Assembly: GCA_035640715.1 (NCBI GenBank)
Contig: DASQVO010000020.1
Coordinates: forward strand, 1-6,099
DNA: 6,099 nt
From: DASQVO01 sp035640715
Lineage (GTDB): Bacteria; Actinomycetota; Actinomycetes; Streptosporangiales; Streptosporangiaceae
Reading direction: 5' to 3'
Part shown: positions 1-5,390 of the stretch, one piece after another
Numbering within the stretch: the first letter of the stretch is position 1
How the letters are laid out: each line of letters opens with the position of its first letter
The notes under the pieces: generated by a model
The model's database searches: none
Told to the model about the DNA's origin: nothing
What the model saw: the letters and a program-made list of their open reading frames with translations, nothing else
Program-made: the position numbers and the translations under genes

Positions 1-282
1 GATCCAGTACTCCAGGATCGTGCGGCCACCCACCTGGTGGATCTCATAGCGGTCCAGGAATGACCGGCGGACACGGAAGCGGGTCACATAACCGCTGCCC
101 GACTGCTTGACGTTCCAGTCGCGCGCGATCATCGTCGCGTACTCCTCGCTCAGCACCGGGTAGAAGATCGGCTGCTCTGGCAGCCGCGGCGGCCAGTCGC
201 GCCAGCCCGATGCCTTGACGAGTGCTAGCTCTGCAGGCCCGGTGGGCCGCCACAACGTAACAGCATCGGTGCCGGTGTCCAC
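1..282 (-). CDS. Conserved small protein, ADP-ribosylation/crystallin J1-type, C-terminus off the window
   Basis: On the minus strand an open frame gives 94 residues and runs off the left edge. It contains TLWRPTGPAELALVKASGW (residues 9-27), then PPRLPEQPIFYPVLSEEYA (31-49), IARDWNV (52-58), SGYVTRF (63-69) and QVGGRTILEYW (83-93). This matches my memory of a family of roughly 110-120-residue actinobacterial proteins usually labelled 'ADP-ribosylation/crystallin J1', in which the start is commonly M-TLWRPTG. Here the codon before TLW is not a start (GTT then ACG), so I chose the GTG at 282, eight residues upstream, with a weak GGGAAG purine run before it. The frame stays open further upstream without a better start. 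The label is historical and no biochemical role is shown by the sequence. Only the last 15-25 residues should be missing. It is divergent from the gene at 516. Family assignment is fairly sure; function is unknown. Confidence 0.72.
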   Translation of the reverse strand, partial: MDTGTDAVTLWRPTGPAELALVKASGWRDWPPRLPEQPIFYPVLSEEYATMIARDWNVKQSGSGYVTRFRVRRSFLDRYEIHQVGGRTILEYWI

Positions 283-515
283 CCGGTCTATCTTCCCGGC
301 GATGGCCTGCCGGAGCGAGAAGATTAACGCTCTGCCGACCTGGCACCACGATCTTCCCTTAGGCCGCGGCTTTCGCCCAGCACAACCTGATCATCGCAGC
401 GGAGCACGCGGACACATCAACCTGGTCTAACTTGCGGCACGATGGTCGCATGAGAGGCCCCTACGACACCGGCAGGTTCGCGGAGGTTGGCGACCTCGGC
501 CAGGTGACCAGCCAC
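283..515. promoter_or_regulatory. Divergent intergenic region between two small genes
   Basis: This 233-base spacer separates the leftward crystallin-J1-type gene from the rightward DUF7660-like gene, so promoters for both should lie here. I see no clear paired -10/-35 boxes, no strong hairpin and no convincing coding frame. The AGGTGA run at 502-507, eight bases before the ATG at 516, is the ribosome binding site that favours that start over the in-frame TTG at 432 and ATG at 450, neither of which has a purine-rich leader. Confidence 0.4.
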
Positions 516-731
516 ATGGATGTAGCGCAGATCGTCCAGCGCATGCTGAGCGACCTGCTTGCCCATCCCGATGAATGGGAGAACCCGGCGCTGGATCGCT
601 TCCTTGAAGCCCTAGCAGCCTCATTGGAGGCGCTCCCTGATGCCTACGCCAACCGTGGTGAGCAGTTCCCGAAAAGCCCGACCTGGGAAACCCCCGCTGA
701 GGCGCTCGTTATGGCCAGCGGTTACGAATAG
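516..731 (+). CDS. DUF7660-like small protein
   Basis: The predicted product has 71 residues: MDVAQIVQRMLSDLLAHP at the start, then DEWENPALDRFLEALAAS, a variable middle, and a closing W-E-T-P-A-E-A-L-V-M-A-S-G-Y-E. The motif set (D-L-x-x-H-P-D-E-W-E-N-P-x-L-x-R-F-L-E-A-L-A, then a late Trp and a terminal Y-E) is what I associate with the DUF7660 family of small acidic, soluble, single-domain proteins of unknown function. No signal peptide or membrane segment is visible. The frame extends upstream to a TTG at 432 and an ATG at 450, giving up to 99 residues. The extra N-terminal residues look unlike the family, and only the ATG at 516 has a good Shine-Dalgarno (AGGTGA, 8-base spacing). It could be an orphan immunity-type protein, but nothing in the context shows this. 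The gene looks intact at both ends. Confidence 0.7.
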   Translation: MDVAQIVQRMLSDLLAHPDEWENPALDRFLEALAASLEALPDAYANRGEQFPKSPTWETPAEALVMASGYE

Positions 732-1080
732 AGAAGGCGGCGTCGGTACCTCCGGCGGGGACCTCGGGCTCCAGGATGGACGCCGCCACGCGGTCGAGGT
801 TGTTATCCGGCTGAGGTGGAAGCCTGGTCATCCTTCCGCCATCGGCCCAGGAGAGCTGAGCAGACCAAGCCTCACGGGCCAAGGTCGTTCGTCCGGTGGG
901 GCGCTCCACCCATCGCCGTCCGCGGTCCGGCGTAGCGATGGGGTGCGGGCGGACCGTACGGAGGGGCAGTTTGAGGGGCAGAACCAGGCCAGGGAGTGCC
1001 GTTTTGGGCTTGTCTCTGCTGGCGTGTGCCAGCGTATTTCCTGGTCAATGGCTGTGCGGGCATTAGGGAAACCGCCTGTT
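732..1080. other. Non-coding stretch before the tRNA fragment
   Basis: About 350 bases hold no gene I can support. Short frames exist on both strands. One on the minus strand, with an ATG at about 831, would encode MTRLPPQPDNNLDRVAAS and onward to 709, but it overlaps the end of the DUF7660-like gene and has no family signature. The stretch between about 960 and 1080 leads directly into the 3' half-tRNA and replaces the missing acceptor and D arms, so it is probably foreign to the tRNA. No CRISPR, tandem repeat or clear terminator is visible. Confidence 0.4.
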
Positions 1081-1127
1081 TATCCATGGTAAGGAGAAGG
1101 TCTACGGTTCGATTCCGTAACGGGGCT
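1081..1127 (+). pseudogene. 3' half of tRNA-Thr(GGT), likely integration-site remnant
   Basis: Geometry matches tRNA positions 27-73. An anticodon stem TATCC/GGAGA (1081-1085 and 1093-1097, four of five pairs with one A-G mismatch) closes a seven-base loop ATGGTAA (1086-1092) with anticodon GGT. A five-base variable loop AGGTC follows (1098-1102), then a perfect five-pair T stem TACGG/CCGTA (1103-1107, 1115-1119) around TTCGATT. ACGGGGC (1120-1126) would be the 3' acceptor strand, with T as discriminator; no encoded CCA follows. The matching 5' strand (GCCCCGT) and a D arm with its usual GG and AGC motifs are absent upstream, so this cannot be a working tRNA. Integrases of actinobacterial mobile elements commonly target the 3' half of tRNA genes, so an att site or its relic is the natural explanation. 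That last step is inference. Confidence 0.65.
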
Positions 1128-1208
1128 CGAAATCCCAGGTCATAGCCATGATCGTCCGCCGTCCCGGAGGCGTGGACCGGGTCGTGGACCGATGGTGACG
1201 CGTTAATC

Positions 1209-1221
1209 CGGGCCGAGCCCG
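1209..1221. promoter_or_regulatory. Small inverted repeat upstream of higA, possible operator
   Basis: CGGGC-CGA-GCCCG is a perfect 5-bp inverted repeat centred about 52 bases before the higA ATG. HigA-type antitoxins usually repress their own promoter through palindromic operators, so this is a candidate. In GC-rich DNA such a short repeat can easily occur by chance. Confidence 0.2.
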
Positions 1222-1266
1222 TCACTCAGGGTAAATTCCGGGAGGCTGGGAGGCGCCCACCGAAGC

Positions 1267-1635
1267 ATGGCGCCGGTGCACCCGGGCGGGATCTTGCTGG
1301 AGGAGTTCCTTAAGCCGCTGGCGGTGAGCCAGTACCAGCTGGCCAAGGAGATCGGGGTCCCGGCCCGGCGGATCAACGAGATCGTGCACGGGCAGCGCCG
1401 TATCAGCGCGGACACGGCGCTGCGGCTGGCACGTTTCTTCGGCACCTCTGAACGGTTCTGGATCAATCTGCAGTCGCGGTATGACCTGGAGGTTGAGAAG
1501 GACCGGCTCGGCGACGCGCTCGACGGGATATCGAAATCAACCGCCGGCTCTACATGGATGAGGCCATTGGCGCGAAGTTGCGCGGCTTTGACGACTTCCG
1601 CGCGCTCGTACACGAAGCGCTACGTGACCTCATGA
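1267..1635 (+). CDS. higA: HigA-family XRE antitoxin, C-terminal tail probably frameshifted
   Basis: Residues 1-86 are a textbook HigA (VapI-like) antitoxin: MAPVHPGGILLEEFLKPL at the N-terminus, a helix-turn-helix over about 20-50 (SQYQLAKEIGV then RRINEIVHG), then RRISADTALRLARFFGTS, the signature FWINLQ-x-x-YDLE, and the closing LGDAL. Such proteins bind a RelE-like HigB toxin and repress their own operon. The ATG directly before APVHPG fits the family. GGGAGG at 1248-1253 is the likely ribosome site but sits 13 bases away, which is long. Family members usually end shortly after this point. Here the frame runs on through 36 more residues rich in Ser, Thr and Arg that look non-coding, consistent with loss of the natural stop. 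No HigB-like toxin is visible upstream or downstream, so this is an orphan antitoxin. Domain identity is very sure; whether the tail is translated as shown is not. Confidence 0.85.
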   Translation: MAPVHPGGILLEEFLKPLAVSQYQLAKEIGVPARRINEIVHGQRRISADTALRLARFFGTSERFWINLQSRYDLEVEKDRLGDALDGISKSTAGSTWMRPLARSCAALTTSARSYTKRYVTS

Positions 1636-1661
1636 CGACCTATGTAAGCCATCGTGACTAG
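1527..1661 (+). pseudogene. Alternate-frame continuation at the 3' end of higA (unidentified)
   Basis: In a different frame from higA, starting where its family homology stops, a 44-residue stretch reads DIEINRRLYMDEAIGAKL, then RGFDDFRALVHEALRDLM, and stops at TAG 1659-1661. Its composition (alternating charged and hydrophobic residues, amphipathic helices, few Ser/Pro) looks far more like real protein than the Ser/Thr/Arg-rich higA tail read in frame over the same bases. Two readings are possible: a one- or two-base indel in higA near 1520-1530 cut off a genuine C-terminal extension, or this is the 3' end of a second gene fused here by recombination. There is an internal ATG before DEAIG but no clear ribosome site. 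I do not recognise the family. Confidence 0.35.
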
Positions 1662-1844
1662 GGTGCCGTCGAGCAGCCGGGTCTGGACCTCGGTGGCAGT
1701 GACGATGGTGTTGCCGTCGGCGTGCCTGACGCTGATGACTTGCCCGGTGGTGGTGAAGTTGCCGCTGCCAGAGGACAGGGCCCTAGACGTTCGCGCTGGG
1801 GGGAGCAGGGGCAGCGCGGCGACCGCCGCTTTTAGTGCCTTCAT
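1620..1844 (-). CDS. Small possibly exported protein, C-terminally truncated
   Basis: Reading leftward from the ATG at 1844, 74 residues begin MKALKAAVAALPLLPPARTS, then SSGSGNFTTTGQVISVRHAD, GNTIVTATEVQ, and a short end IGRHEVT. The start is well chosen: AAAGGAA lies about six bases upstream. The first 22 residues resemble a weak signal peptide (two lysines, a short Ala/Leu core, possible cut after SRA). The core is interrupted by PP and the ARTSR segment, so export is uncertain. The following Gly/Thr/Val-rich stretch with G-x-V-x-S-V-R-x-A-D-G-N-T-I-x-T-A-T resembles the beginning of secreted beta-rich actinobacterial proteins that are normally about twice as long. The stop at 1620 falls in sequence that also forms the 3' end of the higA frame (16-base tail-to-tail overlap), so the true C-terminus was probably lost in a rearrangement. 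Function unknown. Confidence 0.5.
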   Translation of the reverse strand: MKALKAAVAALPLLPPARTSRALSSGSGNFTTTGQVISVRHADGNTIVTATEVQTRLLDGTLVTMAYIGRHEVT

Positions 1845-2152
1845 CGTGGGTTCCTTTCGGCCTTGATGAACTGTTCCTGGGCAGGCTTGGCGGCCAAGCA
1901 GCCCATTGCTCAGGCGGACGGGGCGGCGGGTGGAGTGTGACATCGGGGCGGCCGGTTCAGCGGCGCGCTGCCCTGAGGTTGTTCCGCAGGGCGACCGCGA
2001 GGGATCCGGTCCGGCCCGGCAAGACGTCATTTGACGCCACCCTGGATGTGCTGCAGGTGGCCGACGTACCCGTGGGTGGCCACGAAATGGCCGGGTGCGG
2101 TGCGGGAACTGCGTGCCGGGACCACTCGATGCACCGGCCACGGCGCGCTCTG
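1845..2152. other. Gap between the small exported protein and the repeat relic
   Basis: About 300 bases carry no gene I recognise. This is the upstream side of the leftward 74-residue gene, so its promoter should be here, but I see no clear boxes. A perfect 6-bp hairpin GCTTGG-CGG-CCAAGC occupies 1885-1899, some 40 bases before that gene's start. From about 2027 to 2152 the minus-strand frame of the repeat relic stays open but no longer shows the repeat pattern, ending HIQGGVK at a TGA (2029-2027). This may be the decayed or foreign tail of the relic. Confidence 0.35.
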
Positions 2153-2346
2153 GTCACCGGCTTGGGCGGTCGGCGTGGCTAGGTCGGCAAGAGCCTCGGC
2201 CTGGTGGTCAGGGTCAGTGATAGTGCGGGCAAGGGCTTTGGCGCGGTCTAGGTCCCCAGCCTCGGCGATCACGGTAGCCAGGCCAGCAAGAGCCCGGTCC
2301 TGGCGGTAGACGTCGGTGATGGTGCGGGGCGAGGGCCTCGGCGCCT
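2153..2346 (-). pseudogene. Remnant of a TPR-like helical-repeat protein
   Basis: On the minus strand two head-to-tail repeats can be read. The first, from 2326, is RTITDVYRQDRALAGLATVIAEAGDLDRAKALA (33 residues, shown here by its ends: RTITDVYRQDRALAGL and AEAGDLDRAKALA). The second, from 2227 to 2153, is RTITDPDHQAEALADLAT...AQAGD. The pattern, two short helices per unit with A-L-A-x-L-A and A-G-D-L-D-R-A, is that of the repeat arrays found C-terminally in large actinobacterial TPR-type proteins, often behind ATPase or signalling domains. Just upstream (about 2332-2346) AEALA can be read in another frame, so a single extra C in the CCCC run separates it from RTITD. This is a frameshift in what would be a third unit. 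Neither a start, an effector domain nor a full array is present, so this is a relic rather than a gene. Confidence 0.6.
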
Positions 2347-2357
2347 CCCCAGCGCCG
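2339..2357. other. GC hairpin upstream of the dehydratase gene
   Basis: CGGCGC-CTCCCCA-GCGCCG forms a 6-bp stem with a seven-base loop, extendable by a wobble pair and a C-G pair. It lies 63 bases before the dehydratase start and inside the repeat relic. There is no T-run after it on either strand, so it is not a convincing intrinsic terminator. It may simply reflect the GC-rich repeat coding sequence. Confidence 0.2.
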
Positions 2358-2407
2358 GGCGAATCTCCAGGCCCTGATAGCATCGGCCACGATCTAGCGC
2401 AGGACAC

Positions 2408-2413
2408 GAGGGA
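2408..2413 (+). promoter_or_regulatory. Ribosome binding site of the dehydratase, supports GTG start
   Basis: GAGGGA lies six bases before the GTG at 2420. No other start with a comparable leader exists nearby in this frame, so it settles the choice of the GTG. Confidence 0.55.
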
Positions 2414-2419
2414 TCGGCG

Positions 2420-4192
2420 GTGAGCGACGCGGAGGCGTGGAGACCGGGACAGGACACGCAGGCGGTCGCGACGGCGCGCCTCCAGGGACAGGACCCCGGC
2501 AAGATCCACTGCCCGGCATGGGGGGTTATCGGCAACCTCGGTGACAGCATCTGCTACGCGGGGGTCCCCGCTAAGGTCGAGGCGATCCAAGCCGAGCTGC
2601 GCCGCCGGGTCGTCGATGCCGATCTCCCCGTGCGGGTCATCGCGCCTAACTTCGCCGGCGGGATCTCCGACGGGCAGCGCAATGGCACACCGGAGATGCG
2701 CTACTCGTTGATCGGCCGCGAGACCACCAATGACGGCGTCTGCCTGCACCTCGAAGGCAGCGACGTCCGCGGCGTGATCGCCGTCGTCGCGTGCGACAAG
2801 CCGCCGGTCGGGACGCTGGCCGCGATCCTCGAGCGCAACGTCCCCGCGGTGATCATGTCCGACGGCTCGATCCGCCCCGGCACCGACTCCCGCACGGGCG
2901 AGCCGATCGACATCGTCTCCTGCTTTCAGGCGGCGGCGGAGGCGCCGGAGGAGCGGCGCCGGATCGCGCTGGAGGGCTCGCCGGGCCACGGCAGCTGCGG
3001 CGGGATGTTCACCTACAACACCATGCAGTCGTTCATCGCGACCTGCGGCATGGAGCCGCTGCACATGGTGGGCCCGGCGTCGGAGGATCGCCGCCGCATC
3101 GAGGAGTTCCCCGCGCAGCTGCTCGACGCGCTCCAGCTGCTCTGCGAGCGCAACGTCCGCCCGCGCGACATCGTCACCCGGGCGTCGCTGCGCAACGCGA
3201 CGCTGGTGGCGATCGCCATGGGCGGCTCCACCAACGTCGTGCTCCACGCGCCGGAGCTGGCCCGCGCCGCGGGCATCGCCTTCTGGCGCGAGGTGATCAC
3301 GCAGGACGAGTTCAACCGGGTGTCGCGCACCCTGCCCGTGCTAGTGAACGCCCGTCCCTTCGGCCGCTACTCGATGGTCGACATCGACGCCAAGGGCGGG
3401 CTGCCGGTGATCGTGCGGGAGCTGCTGGCCGCGGAGCTGCTCGACGGCGACTGCATCACCTGCACGGGAGAGACGCTCGCTGAGCAGGTCGCGCGTCTCG
3501 GCCCGCCCGCCCCCGACGGCGAGGTGATCCACCCGCTCTCGGCGCCGTTCAAGCCGACCGGCGGCCTGCGGCTGCTCCGCGGAAACCTCGCCCCTGACGG
3601 CGGTGCCGTGATCAAGCTCGCGGGGGTCGAGGGCGGCATGGAGGGCGGACGGTTCGTCGGGTGCGCCCGCGTCTTCGACAGCGAGGCGGCGTTGATCGAG
3701 GCACTCGCCACCGCGCCGGAGCGGTTCGAGGACCGCGACATGGTGGTTATCCGCCACGAGGGGCCACGCGGCGCTCCGGGCATGCCGGAGCTGCTCGATC
3801 CGACCTCGCGGATCACCGCGCTCTGCCGGCGTCGCGGCATCACGATCGCACTCATGACCGACGCCCGGTTCTCGGGCGGCTCGGTGGGGCTGGTCATCGG
3901 CCACGTGTCGCCGGAGGCGGCGCTGGGGGGACCGATCGCGCTCATCGAGGACGGCGATACGATCGTCGTGGACGTGAATCAGGACACCCTCGACTGCACC
4001 GAGTTCGCGAACGCTGCGACGCTCACAGCACGCCGTGCGCGGTGGGAGGCGGAGGCCGAGCGCAACGGGGGCACACATCCGCTGGTGCGGCCCGTCGGCA
4101 CGCGACTGCTGCGGCGGATGCGCGCCTGCGCATTGCCCCCACTGCAGGGCGCCGGGCTGTCGGATGCCGGAGCCTGCGGGAGCCCACGCTAG
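2420..4192 (+). CDS. IlvD/Edd-family dehydratase (dihydroxy-acid dehydratase-like)
   Basis: This 590-residue cytosolic protein belongs to the iron-sulfur IlvD/Edd dehydratases, which remove water from 2,3-dihydroxy or sugar acids. Candidate cluster ligands are all present: Cys45 (SICYAG, where IlvD has PCNxH), Cys125 in ACDK and Cys193 in GSCGGMFTYNTM. Lys127 of CDK matches the carbamylated metal-binding lysine and Ser485 in ARFSGGSVG the catalytic serine. Further family blocks are MRYSLIGRE (93-101), MGGSTNVVLHAP (267-278), RGNLAPDGG (387-395), EGPRGAPGMPE (447-457), IGHVSPEAALGGPIAL (493-508) and a closing NGGTHPLVRPVGTRLLRRMR. Length is normal. It differs from housekeeping DHAD in the N-terminus (no KPIIGIxxxW block, WGVIGNLGD instead), in the missing Asn after Cys45, and in GHGSCGG for GAGxCGG, so it is probably a paralogue. 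Substrate (branched-chain or sugar-acid) cannot be told. It stands alone: no ilv or sugar genes flank it, and an IS follows 81 bases or so downstream. Confidence 0.9.
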   Translation: MSDAEAWRPGQDTQAVATARLQGQDPGKIHCPAWGVIGNLGDSICYAGVPAKVEAIQAELRRRVVDADLPVRVIAPNFAGGISDGQRNGTPEMRYSLIGRETTNDGVCLHLEGSDVRGVIAVVACDKPPVGTLAAILERNVPAVIMSDGSIRPGTDSRTGEPIDIVSCFQAAAEAPEERRRIALEGSPGHGSCGGMFTYNTMQSFIATCGMEPLHMVGPASEDRRRIEEFPAQLLDALQLLCERNVRPRDIVTRASLRNATLVAIAMGGSTNVVLHAPELARAAGIAFWREVITQDEFNRVSRTLPVLVNARPFGRYSMVDIDAKGGLPVIVRELLAAELLDGDCITCTGETLAEQVARLGPPAPDGEVIHPLSAPFKPTGGLRLLRGNLAPDGGAVIKLAGVEGGMEGGRFVGCARVFDSEAALIEALATAPERFEDRDMVVIRHEGPRGAPGMPELLDPTSRITALCRRRGITIALMTDARFSGGSVGLVIGHVSPEAALGGPIALIEDGDTIVVDVNQDTLDCTEFANAATLTARRARWEAEAERNGGTHPLVRPVGTRLLRRMRACALPPLQGAGLSDAGACGSPR

Positions 4193-4297
4193 GGAACTAC
4201 AAGCGCTTCACGAGGGTCAGAATTCAGTTGCCGCCAGAGGGTGTACCGCTTCAAAACGCATCGGACCGACGTCTGAGCTGGCGATTCGCGTGATCGG
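4193..4297. other. Spacer between the dehydratase stop and the transposase stop
   Basis: About 105 bases contain no gene. The left end of the insertion sequence should fall here, probably near TGAG at 4274. I see no stem-loop with a T-run, so there is no obvious intrinsic terminator between the convergent dehydratase and transposase genes. Confidence 0.4.
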
Positions 4298-5390
4298 CTA
4301 GGCTGCCTGGTAATACTCGTTGATGACGCCGCCGAGCACCTCTCGCCGCCGGACGGGCAGGTTCAGTGGCGGCGCATCGGGCTGGTCGGCCTGATCTGGT
4401 GGCCGCTGCTGGCGGGACTGGTGGGGCCGGTGCCGGTTGTAATGGCCGACGTAATCGCCCAGCACCGACCGGAGGTGCCGCTCGCTGTAGATCAGCATCC
4501 GGTCGGTGCACTCGGCTCGTGCGGTGCGTATCCATCTCTCGGCATAGCAGTTCGCGCATGGTGTCTGCGGCGGGGTCTTCACTACCTGCACGCCCTGGCT
4601 GACGAAGATCTCGTCGAAGACGCCGGTGAACTTGGCGTCGCGGTCCCGGATGAGGAAGCGAAACGAGGTCATCCGGTCGCCGACGTCCATCAGCAAGTTA
4701 CGTGCCTGCTGGACGGTCCAAGGGCCGTCCGGGTGCGCGGTCACGCCCAGGATGTGCACGCGCCGGGTCGCCACCTCCATGACGAACAGCACGTACAGGC
4801 GCCTGAGGAAGATCGTGTCTACCTGGAAGAAATCACAGGCCAGCAGCCCTTGCGCCTGGGTGCGCAAGAATGCCCGCCAGGATGTATTCACATCGCGCGG
4901 GGCCGGACCGCAACGCCCGGCGCGCAGGATCCGCCGTACCGTCGCGTCGCTGACCTGGTGCCCGAGCCGGCGCAGCTCGCCGTGCACCCTGCGGTATCCC
5001 CAGGCCGGGTTCTCCCGCGCCAGCCGCAGCACCAGCTCGCGGATCTCCTGGCTGATCCCGGGGCGACCAGGCCGGTTCGGGTATGTCCACTTGCGCTGGA
5101 TCAGTCTGCGGTGCCAGGCCAGCAGTGTGCGCGGTGTGACGAGCCGGTGTGCGCGCAAGACCGCTGGCAGCAGCCGGGCCAGCGCGGCCAGCACCGCCCG
5201 GTCGGCCCAGTCCGGCTCCGGCCGGGCGATCTGACGCCGGAGCACGGCGACCTCATGACGGAGCACCACGATTTCCGCGTCCTTGGACGCCTGGCTGCGG
5301 CCCAGCAGAACCAGCCAGCCGAACACCCGGATCATGATCAGGTACAGCAGACGGATTAGCACAAGCCGCGATCTTGCCGCGACTTACTCA
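4274..5390 (-). mobile_element. Insertion sequence with one DDE transposase; ends approximate
   Basis: An apparently complete transposase gene nearly fills this segment. Candidate ends are TGAG at 4274 reading inward on the plus strand and TGAG at 5390 reading inward on the minus strand. Both are followed, after a variable stretch containing TCGCG, by GATC and GGCT. The match is imperfect and needs gaps, so these ends are tentative; the implied length of about 1.1 kb suits a single 354-residue transposase. I find no clear target-site duplication. The left flank is the dehydratase 3' side; the right flank is the effector domain of a LysR regulator that has lost its N-terminus. The missing LysR half is not found on the left flank, so insertion was accompanied or followed by deletion. 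Confidence 0.5.
4298..5362 (-). CDS. DDE integrase-core transposase (IS3/IS481-like), full length
   Basis: The 354-residue product starts MLIRLLYLIMIRVFGWL, followed by a helical HTH-type N-terminal region with DAEIVVLRHEVAVLRRQI (28-45), the linker NPAWGYRRVHGELRRLG (118-134) and then an rve integrase core. Catalytic residues are Asp177 (ACDFFQVDT), Asp240 (LIRDRDAKF) and Glu275 (YAERWIRTAR), with 34 residues between the last two, as expected for a DD(34/35)E enzyme. HYNRHRPHQ (308-316) and the C-terminal REVLGGVINEYYQAA are typical of a common actinobacterial integrase-type transposase. No frameshift or stop interrupts it, so it could be active. The start is GTG at 5362, which matches the family's usual M-L-x-R-L-x-Y beginning but has no clear ribosome site; an ATG ten codons in (5335) is the alternative. 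It lies convergent to the dehydratase and back-to-back with the LysR remnant. Confidence 0.9.
   Translation of the reverse strand: MLIRLLYLIMIRVFGWLVLLGRSQASKDAEIVVLRHEVAVLRRQIARPEPDWADRAVLAALARLLPAVLRAHRLVTPRTLLAWHRRLIQRKWTYPNRPGRPGISQEIRELVLRLARENPAWGYRRVHGELRRLGHQVSDATVRRILRAGRCGPAPRDVNTSWRAFLRTQAQGLLACDFFQVDTIFLRRLYVLFVMEVATRRVHILGVTAHPDGPWTVQQARNLLMDVGDRMTSFRFLIRDRDAKFTGVFDEIFVSQGVQVVKTPPQTPCANCYAERWIRTARAECTDRMLIYSERHLRSVLGDYVGHYNRHRPHQSRQQRPPDQADQPDAPPLNLPVRRREVLGGVINEYYQAA

Noticed and set aside
44..349. A 101-residue minus-strand frame at the left edge.
   Set aside because: The real gene is in another minus-strand frame (1-282), which matches a conserved family over its whole length.
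872..1225. A minus-strand frame with the peptide RNRTVDLLLTM.
   Set aside because: That peptide is the reverse-strand translation of the tRNA-Thr T arm and anticodon arm; it is a well-known type of spurious protein. No family or start signal supports it.
1085..1266. A possible HigB toxin upstream of higA.
   Set aside because: All three plus-strand frames were read. None shows a RelE/HigB pattern, and the half-tRNA occupies part of the space.
2027..3247. A 406-residue open frame on the minus strand.
   Set aside because: Beyond about 2330 it is antisense to the conserved dehydratase gene and is Arg/Ala/Asp-rich, as is usual for the complement of GC-rich codons. Only its last part (2153-2326) carries real repeat signal, and that is listed as a relic.
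2791..3483. A 230-residue plus-strand frame within the dehydratase, rich in Arg, Gly and Ala.
   Set aside because: It is the same DNA read one frame off from the dehydratase, and the composition is typical of such shadows.
3341..4078. Minus-strand frames of about 190-245 residues inside the dehydratase.
   Set aside because: They are shadows of a strongly conserved gene and have biased, low-information composition.
4421..5359. A 312-residue plus-strand frame opposite the transposase.
   Set aside because: It is the complement of a transposase with clear catalytic residues and has no motif of its own.
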